Shown here piece by piece: positions 13,101 to 23,488 of a stretch of 64,000 nt of DNA. The translations under genes and the position numbers were made by a program. Numbering within the stretch: the stretch's first letter is position 1; each line of letters opens with the position of its first letter. Source of the DNA: Bugula neritina. Its lineage: Eukaryota > Bryozoa > Gymnolaemata > Cheilostomatida > Bugulidae. The stretch lies in the NCBI GenBank assembly GCA_964035545.1, contig OZ037765.1, forward strand, positions 9,328,698 to 9,392,697. Direction: 5' to 3'. Below the pieces are notes generated by a model. That model saw only the letters and a list, made by a program, of their open reading frames with translations. It was not told the DNA's origin and made no database searches.

Positions 13101-16100
13101 CTCTCCTCTGCATTCTGCAGCCTCGCCAGAGCTACCTGCATAACCATACATAAATTACAACTGTTCCACACGGTACATCTGCAGCTTAGCTCGTAGTAAA
13201 TTGTTAACTTTATACAATAAAGAGTAAATCCTTGCAATAATAATATGCCTATTAATACGTTAAAATTAAGTAGAAAATCAATGACTTTGTTATGGTTCAG
13301 TGTTAAACTAATGAGATAGAAGAGAATGCATGCAAGGAATGGAATCTGTTTCGCTAATTAACTAATATCAATCAGCAGGTATAATGCTGCCTGTGTTTAC
13401 AGAGCAGCTGCCACTGTTGCTGACAGCATGATCAGATATATTTTTGGAATGTTTTGAAATCGAGTACTGCAGTAACCTGAAGCGTGACCTATTAGATACT
13501 GTTGACCTCTAACCTTTAAACCACAGCGAAAGTTTATCATCAGCATTTAAGAATTTAGTAGTAGCACAGCTGTTAACCCCAACCAAATGGTGTAGTTTTG
13601 TGTAGCTTACATAGACTTGATAAAATTAAACTGGAAAATTTTCTTCTAGCTTTCATGCAAAATTAAAGCAGTCATACATTTTTAGCAGTCATAAAAATAA
13701 TCCCGTCATACATTTAGCAAGGAGTCTTAGTTGACCAAAACTATAGCATATAGATGGTCAAAAAATCAGCGCTACTCTGGTACAGCGCATTGGTGTGATA
13801 ATTTTATTGTATATCTATGATGATGGTGAAGGAATAGTGGGTTGATGTGACTTAATTAGATTAGACAGCAGTATTCCAATAACTAGTCAATATGCTGTCA
13901 ACTCCCCCTTTCTGTTTACACAGGGAAAGATTTATATCTTTAAACTCATCTTTATTCATATAAAATACTTCCACAGCAAGTACACACAGAATGTAAAAGA
14001 GACTTGGCTATTCTCTATATATGGGAGAAATGGTAACGGATTTTGGCATGAAACTCCAAAGCACAGGTTGCTTTACGCTGCCATCTTTTGCACATAACAT
14101 TACTGTTTTGACATGGTTACGACAGCCAATGTACACAATTGTTCACCCCTTAAACTCACCTGTTTCTCATGCTCGGCTGCTGTCAGAAGTGTCTGCGTCT
14201 TCTGATATTTCTGTGTTTCTTCCTTTCGTAACGCCCGCTCCTTCTTCAACTCTGGTGACCAGAAGGTCTTCACACTGGCTATGTATGAATTAAGTTGGCT
14301 CTTATTTTGTTCAAGCTCACGCTGTGCAATAGTATAGTCCTTGTTCAGATCTACTAGCTGGGTTTGCAGGCTAAGAATAAGCATACTACTCTGACTCTGT
14401 TGATACCTACAAACCAGCAACACGAACCTTTATAGGACATCAATTTTACAAAATGAAAAATTTCATGATATTTTGCTTGCAGTTCTCTCTTATATCGTAT
14501 TGAAAGATGAAAAATTGGGCTCAAAAGTATGACTAATGGTGGCTGAATAAGTGAAGCCTTTTACGAGTCCCAAGGGAATTGATACTTTGAAGAACACAAT
14601 TAAATGATAAGATCTTTGTTGAGATTTGTTGTATAGACGGTCAGTGAGCCCAGAGCATAGCGTATGCATGTCTCACTCACAGCTGGTAGTGCATGAATAG
14701 TTAGTAGAAAGCAATACCAGACAGTAGTTACATGGAGATGAGATCTTAAGAATAATATGTGCACAACAATGATGGCCAAAGAAAATATAACCAGCTTTGG
14801 TAACCTAAGAGTATATAACCAGTTTTGGTATAGAAACATTAGCAATAACCAAGGATTCCATATGATCAGCAGACAGTAGGGGAGGTTACCTGAGGTCAGC
14901 CGCTGAGTCAGCATCTGCCGGGTCATAGTTATCAGCTAAGGATCTCATGCTAAGTGAAACAAGAGGATAATCTCTATCTAAAGATCGATTTCTCTGAAGA
15001 CTAGAAGACCGAGAGCTATAGTCCCCCTCTGCGCCCCTTTCCACAGACCTGTCCCTCTGGTCTCTGTACCCATATCTGCTCATAGCTGCCGTCCTGTCTA
15101 ACGAGCTGAATTTATCTCGAGACTTGTGTTCGTTAGATTGCCGTATATCGAGAGAACCGTAGCGGTCTGCGTACGCTCTGTCTCGTCTGTGAGGTCGTGA
15201 GGTGTATGGAGATGTAGTAGGGGAGGTTAGGGGTATTGGACTGATCCGCCCCTCTGTATACTGCTGATCCATCTAAAGATCACCAACACTATGCCAGTTA
15301 GTCTAAATTATGGAGTAACTAACCAACTTGTGATCGCCACATGTAAAATAAAAACATAGAGCCAAAGATGTATTATGTATACTTTATAACATAAATTGAA
15401 AGTAGAAGGAAAAGTGAGTGTGACAGAAGCTATATTAGCTGAAAGCTGTGAGGGTGAACAGTTGGTATTAGCAGAGTAGCCTCAGCAGCCTGTTGGTCAT
15501 ACTAACTCATTATCCAAAACTATACAACCCAAACAAAATTGCAGTGCAATGAGATCTCCACATTACAATTGTGCTCAGTGTTCCATACCAAAACTGTAAC
15601 AAGAAACTTGCTAGTTCACGGTTATAATTTAATATAATCACCACATAATAAATATATATATTTAAAACTGCACAGTGCTTCAACAGAATATCTCCAAAAA
15701 CTGTTGCAGGCAAAACTATGAAGTTAGTAGGAGTGTAAAATGAGATTATTGTGAGCCATGCTTTAGTTTTAAAAATTCACCATCAAATATCAACTGCCTG
15801 TATACTCACTTTTGAAAAGAATGAATACAGTTGCTAAAACAAAGCCATTATCTTATACCATGTTGTGTATATTACCTCACTAAATGTTGTATACCTTAAG
15901 TTGCATTCATCAACCTACTTTCATTATGCTGTAGGCCTAGTAATAGCCTTAAACAATCATTCACTATGAATGTAGTCTATATATTATTAACTTCAGTATC
16001 AAACATGCATTAACTGTCATTGTCTTACAGTTGTAAATTAACTTATGCTAGTTAGTATACAATAGATTCCATTCCTTTTATAGTATGCACAGCTTGAATT

Positions 16101-17091
16101 ACAGCAAGATGTACAGTATATATACTTACCCAACTCAACTTACTCTATATAAATGTTTTAAGAAAACAAGCACTACTTTTGGCTTTCCTTCCTAACAGTT
16201 ACTCTATATGCAACCCATGTACCGCAAGTAGTAGCCTACGTGTACTAGTAGTTAGTCTAAACAAGTGTCAGATAAACAGTTCAGAGTCTAACATTATGTA
16301 ATTTGGTCATTATACCAAAAATCATAGAGCTGTACTGAGTTGAGAAATTAATATCTTGTTACTGTCAGAGAACACTATGTTACATCATGAATACACAACT
16401 AATCACTTTTACTACGTGCTGTACTTGAGTTATAATTAGAATTGCAGTTTGAACTACAAGTGAACTCTTTGAAAATGACAGTCGATAATTAGTGTGCAAG
16501 AACACGGCCCCACCAGCCATGTAACTAGAAGCATGCTGCTCATTGCCTATGGGTGATCTAAGATTTCCTGTACATCAGATGAGTTGATAAGAAGGGCAGT
16601 CGAAGTGAAGATACTAGCTTCACTGCGTGCCCTATTACAACTATGAACACATGCAGCTGAGACTACAAGCTCGGGATCAACACAAACAAGTGCAATATTA
16701 CTGAAATCATCTTGAAACATTCTAATAAGTGAGAAAATCAATGGACTAGTAGATTCATTTAGTCTCAACACTGCATACATGAATATCAGACTACATTGAA
16801 AAAGGTGCCATTGTAATCATTGAAACGCTCATGGCTTTCCATTTCATTCATACTCTGGACAAGATAAAACTTAAACCTAAAAATCAATTTAACCAGACAG
16901 CTCTTTCAAAATATAAAATCAAGACTCTGTCATGTAGTTACCTGCAAACTGCCTGGGTTGTCCAGTTTACTCAAGGAATTGTATGTATTAGGTTGACGGG
17001 ATTTTCGAGGAAGTCGAGGAGATATGCTGTGTGGCATCATACTACCGCTTTTACCAGACTCTGATGACGTTCTGCCCCTTGATAAGGACAT
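4156..17091 (-). CDS. ERC: ERC/ELKS/CAST family active-zone scaffold protein
   Basis: Coiled-coil scaffold of presynaptic active zones and cortical exocytic sites; relatives bind RIM, liprin-alpha, Rab6 and Bassoon. Coding exons in transcript order: 17091-16942, 15272-14890, 14406-14160, 13135-13013, 12390-12277, 11873-11727, 11008-10901, 10416-10270, 9178-9011, 7886-7719, 7604-7453, 7059-6936, 6634-6494, 6344-6148, 5660-5546, 5314-5174, 4928-4789, 4493-4352, 4233-4156. They give 994 residues, close to vertebrate ERC2. Residues 1-177 are Ser/Arg/Pro-rich (SPRLPRKS). Diagnostic blocks: KTFWSPELKKERALRKEE (about 224-241), ARDASIKKLVEMLQ (326-339), RLKEQRE (about 636), QKEIDRLLEILKEMENEK (about 761), IEELEEAL (about 837), ILSAISEKDSHIALLE (about 925). 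The rest is heptad-rich coiled coil. The start follows an acceptor at 17093-17094, so a 5' UTR exon must lie upstream. The 9011 donor is GC. The exon ending at 13013 has a weak donor; an in-frame alternative adds five codons. The C-terminus lacks the GIWA motif and the FIP-RBD domain known in vertebrate isoforms. Confidence 0.93.
5895..6065. mobile_element. Pair of tRNA-like SINE fragments in inverted orientation
   Basis: In an ERC intron. On the minus strand (about 5985 down to 5895) an A-box-like TTTAGTGGGT and a B-box GGGTTCGACCCC (5919-5908) precede TACTGCCAGCAAATT. On the plus strand a second B-box-like GGGTTCAATTCCCAC (about 6017-6031) is followed by TACCAGCAAATTG. The shared CCAGCAAATT end shows the same family facing itself. 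Both are fragments, not functional tRNA genes, as no complete cloverleaf is formed. Confidence 0.55.
7890..8411. repeat. ACATGTTY short tandem array, interrupted
   Basis: From about 7890 to 8010 and again at 8390-8411 the sequence repeats ACATGTTTAT / ACATGTTCAT units of about 10-13 bases. The array lies in an ERC intron directly after the exon starting at 7886 and is split by the foldback element at 8009-8391. Confidence 0.6.
8009..8391. mobile_element. Foldback/MITE-like element with long inverted repeats
   Basis: The left arm (about 8009-8126) and the reverse complement of the right arm (about 8391-8280) share long matching blocks: TTTAGTACACA, ATCTCCAGTTTTTAGCTATTT, TTTTTGCCCAAAAC and TTAAATATCAATAA. 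The arms are about 110 bases each around a 150 base centre with no coding capacity. This is typical of a non-autonomous DNA transposon (MITE). The ends TATGAG/CTCATA sit inside an ACATGTT array, which blurs the true boundary and any target duplication. Confidence 0.75.
11096..11298 (-). mobile_element. tRNA-derived SINE, copy B
   Basis: Reverse-strand copy of the SINE at 22370-22580, lying in an ERC intron. Read on the minus strand it keeps the TCTAGGGGTT A-box region, a B-box GGGTTTGAGTCCC, the core GTGATGTTAGGAAGAGCAT and the tail CTATAAACTTGTGTGAG. Flanks carry near-identical CTTTAAAATMATAT (11082-11095 and 11299-11311), a target-site duplication expected of LINE-assisted retroposition. 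Confidence 0.8.
15300..16900. other. ERC intron between the first two coding exons, no feature found
   Basis: Single intron sequence, 1.6 kb, AT-rich, with no recognisable gene, repeat family or RNA gene. Confidence 0.4.
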
Positions 17092-17092
17092 T

Positions 17093-19319
17093 CTAAATGC
17101 AAGGATAGTCCCTATAAAAATGATGTGAAAAAGTGCAGTCAAGTCAAAGATTTCTTCTTATAACTCATTTCATCTGAATTGAAGTTTTTTTGAATGCAAA
17201 CACAAGCTGAGTAAATGGTGGCTTAGACTTATGATACTTTGGAGACCACCCAAGATTCTCACCATCAGCATGGATAACTAATTAATGACAATAAATCAAT
17301 TATAGCTTGATATCAAATTACCTTAATTGCTATTCTCAACAATTAATTACCAAAACCACTAGGCCACACAGTAGGTGAGGTTTATACAGCACAATCAGTG
17401 TAGCTTATATTTGTATCTATTTCAGGCAGGGGAGACAAGATATTTTAAAGTTATAAAATGTTTAAACAATATACAATCAATATTGCAAACATACAAAACC
17501 CATTCAAAACATCTATTTGCTAATGACCAGTAAACAAGCAAGTTCACATTAGATTAAAAAGTGTTTTTGTATTTTATTTTCCCCAGACTATACCAGAAAA
17601 CATGATTAATCATCTACCAACAACATTCAAATATTGTTATTCTTTATAACTCACCTCTCTTAGCAAGTTAGCAGTAGGCTTTAATATACACTGATGAATG
17701 GTAACTGTTCATCTCTATAAGTTGCAATCAATTTTCACAAAACAACTCTCCAACATATTAACCCATTAGCCCAACACCTACAAATACAAATAACATGAAA
17801 GTTTGACAAGAAAATGTTAGCAAGTAACCTACTAATTACAAAGTTACAACGACAACTAAATAAGATAGTGACTCAGTCATTAAAACAAAGTACTGAGAGT
17901 AAAAATCTCCAAAAAGAATTGCCTAGTAATTTAGGTTGGTAGCTGATGTATTTTACTGAACCAGCAAGAATCTTTCAAACTAGCTAAAACTTCCATTTAT
18001 GAAACATTAAAAAGAAATCCAAATAAAAATTTGTATCACAAATTTTCAAGTATACTTGAAGACAGGACAAATATAGCAACACTATGCCAGCCAAAATATT
18101 ACTCTCTAAAAACAGCATGCTTTATAATCTTGATAATGTATTTGAAGTCCTTTTAGCACATTTAAAATGTGTCATTTTATATGCTAGCATTTATACTGTT
18201 AGAATACCCTTCAATCTATGGGATGATTAGTTAGTAACTCAACATCTTCAATTAATAAATTAACTAGTTCACTGTTCTTTATAACACTTCATGATTTTTA
18301 AAAAAATACAAATTTTAATCTACAGTTGGTAGCATAACTACTTTATTGGTAGAGTAAACCAGCAAAAAATAGTGAACATTCAAAGTCCAATTTATTTTTC
18401 TAAATATTTAAAACACATTGAATTAGGATAACCGTAAAACTCTAACTCAATCAAGTATGAGTAAATATTAACTTTGAATTTGAAAAAAATTCATTACAGT
18501 TTTACTACATAACTTTTTCTACTACATCAAGCATTATTATGAGTATGAGAATAAGTTCTGTATTCTTGCAGTATTTAATGTTATAATTTGATAACATAGT
18601 ATAAGATATACTATATTATCAAATATTATAGTTAGCTTATGCTACTGTTGCATATATAAAATTTACACTTATATATAGTATGTAGGAATATTCATTAATG
18701 TTTTAACATATTAATATAATGTTAATATTAAATATATATTTGTAATTCCAATAGTTTTTTAACCCTTTTAATGCTTGACGTTTTGAATGTCTAGCCCAAA
18801 CAGATTGCTCAATAAAAACAATACCCATGAGGCTAGTAATAACTTTAAACTAATACAAAGAAACAACACAACGCCAATTATAAATCTCTATTTAAAACTA
18901 TCATCCTAGAATTTATCTTATAACTCATACCAGTATATATAACAAATCACAACAAGCACAACCATACAACATTAAGTAACTAACCAACTTTCACCATACA
19001 TCATTCACCTAGCTTATTTAACAGGTCTCTTGCAGTAACATTTACTTATGTCTATTTATGAGTAAAATTGTAGTCTAACAATTAGTGACAGTAACAACTT
19101 AATATCTAGTAGAAAAGCAGGTTCTTTTATAAATTAATGATATTGATAGTAGATGTGTATAGTGACTGATTTAATTTGCTATAAACTTATTTGAAAGTGA
19201 GATTAAGTCGTGCGCCAGACGTTTATCACTCAACTATATTAAAGAAATATAAGCCAACTAAAAAATTATATAATTACATATGCACTTAAAGCAAATAGCT
19301 ATGTCCCAGTCACCAAGTT
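17093..19319. other. ERC 5' flank, probable untranslated exon and promoter not located
   Basis: Because the ERC start exon begins at a splice acceptor (reverse complement TTGCATTTAG ending at 17093), the transcription start lies upstream on the minus strand, at a higher coordinate. No coding exon or clear promoter motif could be identified in this AT-rich stretch. Confidence 0.35.
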
Positions 19320-20320
19320 CAACAGTAACACTATAACTATGGTGATTTCAATTATGATTACTCTAATGATTACGATAGTAACTATGAATACAGTATCACA
19401 CTTGAAGCCATGATGATGATCATATTTTTAATAGTGATAGAGTATGATAATCATAATGGTTACCAATGTTATTTAGTATAATTATAATTAATAATTGATA
19501 GCAACAACAAAACTCGAGAGTACAATTATTAGCATAACCATAGATACTGGGTTGATGAGCATTAAGTTTATTAGGAGCAAGAGTATTGCAATAATTATCA
19601 GCATCATGTTCATATCAATACTCATGTTAGTACAACTACAGGGTAAACTAGCTCTTAGTCTAGGATTAGCCATTGAGAGTTTGGAGGTGACTCTAACACC
19701 AATTGACTTTTGGCTACTATCAGTATAAAGTAGGATCACAATGAACATTAATATCAGTATCAGTATGACTTCATGAGTATCAGTATGATGGTGACTATTA
19801 CTATGATAATCATGATGATAGGCAGTAGTCACTATGATACTGACTATCACCATTAATATTACTATCACTATGAGCATGAGTATCACTATCAGTATCACTG
19901 TCACTAGGAGTGTGAGTATTAGTATGATAATCACGTGTATGAGATTGAGTATCAGACTCAGTATGATTCACATTAAGTTTCATTATCACTATCAGTATGA
20001 CTATGAGTATGTATGAGTATCACTATCACTATGACGCCCCATGACTATGAGAGTCAGAGTATGACATTTATTTTAAGTTTATCAGTATCAGTATCACTAT
20101 GACTAAGATTCAAACATAGATATACAGTGTAATTGTACAGCAGCATCAACAGTGTTAAACTTAAAGTCGACGTTATATTTTAATTTATAGTCGGTCATAC
20201 TGATAAACAATCTCATACTGATAGTGATACTCATACTGATGGTGATACTAATACTCATAAGTCATAGTATTAGTAATACTAATAATAATATTAATAATTA
20301 TAATATTAATACTAACTTAC
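19320..20320. repeat. TATSAS hexamer-wobble array with orientation switch
   Basis: About 1 kb of imperfect six-base words. From about 19740 to 20110 they read TATCAC, TATCAG, TATGAG, TATGAC (consensus TATSAS). From about 20195 to 20260 the reverse-complement form appears (GATAGT, GATACT, CATACT; STSATA). The tract therefore contains inverted copies of itself. The open frames in it (up to 148 codons of I/L/V/M/S/T) are products of the repeat. Confidence 0.75.
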
Positions 20321-20949
20321 TTTAACTTTAACTTTAAGTTTAAGTAATAAGTTTAACTGTAACTGTAACTGTAAGTGTAGGTGTATATCTGTGTTTATAT
20401 CCTGAAACTTTTTTATATTTATAGTATAAATCACAAAAACTGCTACGTCTACTAGTAATAATATCTATCATTCTACACTAAAACTTCAACAGGTATATCA
20501 ATATTATCAGTGTATATCACTATATGCGTATCCGTTTCGACTGAGACTGCCGCCTAGCAAGCTATCTAGAAACCTAATTATTTTCGCTATAAACCTAATT
20601 ATTTTCACTATATGGATAAATAGCCAAACGTGAATCGTTCAAGTATACATTGTGCCTAAAAAAGATCATCGTCATTTCTTATTAAAAAGTGTAATTTTTA
20701 AAGACTACAATTCAGTTGTGTTTTTAAAAGCCAGTTGTTTCCTGTGACATAATAATGTTATAATCACATGTTCGATCGTGTTTGTCTCCTACTCTGTAAC
20801 CATACAATCACCCTGTGAGTGTTTTTACAAAGTGCTAGAGAAGCTTTGAGCAATGATTACCCCTAGTCCAGGTTATAGAAGACAGCTGCCTTTCATTCTC
20901 ATGCTGCACCTTGACCTGAGTACCTTAGGCTTATAATTAACTTAAGATC

Positions 20950-21310
20950 ACGTAGTCGTATCAGTGTCACTATTAGTATTACTATTAGTATTACATTTTG
21001 ATTTACTATTACTCAACTATTACTATTACTGAGTATTAGTATTACTATTACTATTAGTATTAGTATTACTTATACTATTATTATTACTATTAGTATTACT
21101 ATTACTATTAGTATTAGTATTACTATGACTAAAGTAATACTAATATTAGTAATAATAGTAGTTATAGTTATTATAGTTATAGTTATACTTATAGTTATAG
21201 TTAGGTTTCAGCTTAACTTATAAATGATGTTATACTAAGACTAATACTAATAGTAATACTAATAGTACTACTGATAGTGATACTCATACTGATAGTGATA
21301 GTATGAGTAT
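20950..21310. repeat. AGTATTACTATT-type short-word array
   Basis: Imperfect words AGTATT, ACTATT, AGTATTACT, then TTATAGTTATAGTT, then the reverse form CTAATAGTAATACT and CTGATAGTGATACTCATACT. It is the same family as 19320-20320 with AT-richer units and again a switch of orientation, near 21130-21240. No gene. Confidence 0.7.
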
Positions 21311-22369
21311 CAGTTTTATTAAATTTGATGAAATAGAAATTCAATATATCGTAATCAATATGAGTATAAACCTAAAGTAAATATTAATGTAAACATTAGG
21401 ACTATTTAAGTATTTTGGTAATAACACTGTTGCTTGAGAATGAGTTAGTCGTACGGAAATCAGTTACTTAAAATAAGAGTAACTGAGTAAGTCACTTACT
21501 CTTACTGTGAGTGTTAGCCTTACTCGTAGAGTTGAGTTAGTAGCTTAGTCTCAGTCAAAATTTAACTCACTAATTATAACTTATAAATCTGAATGTAACT
21601 CTTAGTTTAATGCTGAGTAATCAGTATTGTAGTAAGTAATTCAAGTTAAAAATGTATTTATGGTTTACACTCTTACGTTGATCCTGTAACATGAACATCT
21701 ACAGTTGAAGTGACTTTGAAAATTAAGTATAACAGGCAGCAGTATGAGTAACAACAAGGGCGATACTAATTTTTAATAGTTATACTAATAGTGATAGTTA
21801 CAGAATTAGGCATAATAATCTTGAATGCTAAATTTAGTAATAGATACTTGTATTAAATATTCATAGTGATGGTAGCTGAAACTTGAGTGCCCATACTAAC
21901 CGACAACTAATTAATTTCAAGAAGAGAAAATTTAATGATAATTACAATTTGAAATGAATTATCTTCTAAATATTTGACTATGGCAGCTATTCAAATCTAA
22001 AACTAATAAATTTAATTAATATTACAATTATTGTTATTGCTGCTAAAAATGAATATGTAAGATTTAAATTAATTATAATGATTGTTAATATTGTTCAATA
22101 TTAGGAATATAACAATTGTAACTATTTTAAACTGTTGCACTTCATTTAATTTTAATTCTATGTTTAGCTAATAATAGAATTAATATAATCATATTATTAT
22201 ATACTTTATATTTATTATTTGGTAGTAATAGCACACTGGTGTCGATAAAATTACCATTGCTACTACTAGTACTACTTTTCTATACCAACTAAGTATAGGA
22301 CCATGTTTAACCACTAACTGTGATGGTGGATTAAAAATATTAATTTGATTTTGATAATTGCTAACTGTA
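21311..22369. other. Intergenic, no gene recognised
   Basis: AT-rich spacer with short GTTACT/AGTTAC-like word repeats around 21430-21560, but no coding or RNA gene signal. Confidence 0.4.
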
Positions 22370-22580
22370 GGGAGCAGCCGTGGTCTAGGGGTTAGAGCGT
22401 TTGCCTAGTGAACACGAGGTCATGGGTTCGAGCCCGGACAAAGGCCAATGGTGATGTTAGGAAGAGCATCCAGTCATAATTGCTCCTGTGCCTCATTTAA
22501 ATAAGTCCTTAGCCCCCTTTAACAAAAACCCTTTCCACCAGGGGTTTCTCACAGGGATAGTGACTATAAACTTGCGTGAG
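22370..22580 (+). mobile_element. tRNA-derived SINE, copy A (full length)
   Basis: The head is tRNA-like: A-box TGGTCTAGGGG at 22381-22391 and B-box GGTTCGAGCCC at 22425-22435, with a normal spacing for a pol III internal promoter. A body follows with GTGATGTTAGGAAGAGCATC and a tail ending CTATAAACTTGCGTGAG. It is flanked by long direct repeats TTGATAATTGCTAAYTGTA (22351-22369 and 22585-22603), a clear target-site duplication, so the boundaries are well defined. It is the most complete of the related copies in this window (see 11096, 35828, 44612). Confidence 0.9.
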
Positions 22581-22603
22581 TTTTTTGATAATTGCTAATT
22601 GTA

Positions 22604-23483
22604 CTTGATAGCAATAGTAATAACAAAAATAGAAATTGTTCTGTTTATATTACTTTGGATTGTTTTCAATTGAGTTGTCAACATATATGCTATATGCAAC
22701 ACCTGCGCCAGGTGTTAAACTTCTCTTACTAAAATAAATATTGTATCATTATTGTGGTTAGTTGCTCTAATTTAAAATTTATTTCATCAACTTAGCATTA
22801 GTATCATAACTTTTATTGAAAATATAATACAACTAGCATCAACAGTCTTTAAAATAATAATTGTCATAATCATTTGTAATATACAATTATAACTAGTAGT
22901 AGACTTCCATAAATCGATGCAACCATGGGTAATGTCCTATAAATGTTATTTTGTTGCCCAGACATACACCCAGTGTCTGGGCAATTATGCATAAGGGATA
23001 GGCTGTTTTCCCCCATCTCCTCATCTCCAAATTTATCCACATTTCGCTATTTGAGAGAAGCATGTGAAAAAAAAATTTTTACGGTAGGAGCTTATCCGGG
23101 TTGTAACACCAACCATAATATACTTGTATTTTCTTATTTTAAAAAAGCGAATGTCAAATTATGGACTAACTAAAATTCTTCGTTAATTGAGTTTTATCTT
23201 TAACTTTTGTTTTTTATATATTTTAAGCTTTGTTTGTAGATTAAGCATTTATCAGTTTTGAAGTTTGCTCCTATTGCATATGATAAGTGTGATCACATTT
23301 CACCTTTTTATCAATTAATCTTCCAAAATTAATGCTTAATATAGATTACATTTATTGTCATAACATTGTCAATTTCATTTGCAACTTTAAAAAAAAATAC
23401 ATTATCAAATTTCTACTGTAGGTACTTGTTCTTTTAACAAAATTTTGTTTTAAATGACAATGTGACTTTTGTAAGTTTTTCAG
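22604..23483. other. Cyclin J 5' flank with one perfect hairpin
   Basis: No coding exon. An 11 bp perfect inverted repeat (TTGCCCAGACA at 22954-22964 and its complement at 22974-22984, 9 base loop) stands out in this AT-rich spacer. The cyclin J start exon begins after the acceptor TTTTTCAG at 23483, so a 5' UTR exon may lie here. Confidence 0.4.
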
Positions 23484-23488
23484 CAAAG

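Noticed and set aside
19488-19934. 148-codon open frame rich in Ile, Leu, Val, Met
   Set aside because: It lies in the TATSAS hexamer array and its composition follows from the repeat; it is not a membrane protein gene.
22943-23173. Open frame containing CIRDR, a peptide often produced by Nextera transposon adapter contamination
   Set aside because: The DNA here reads TGCATAAGGGATAGG, not the adapter's TGTATAAGAGACAG, so the resemblance is only at protein level. There is no adapter contamination, and the frame has no other gene support.
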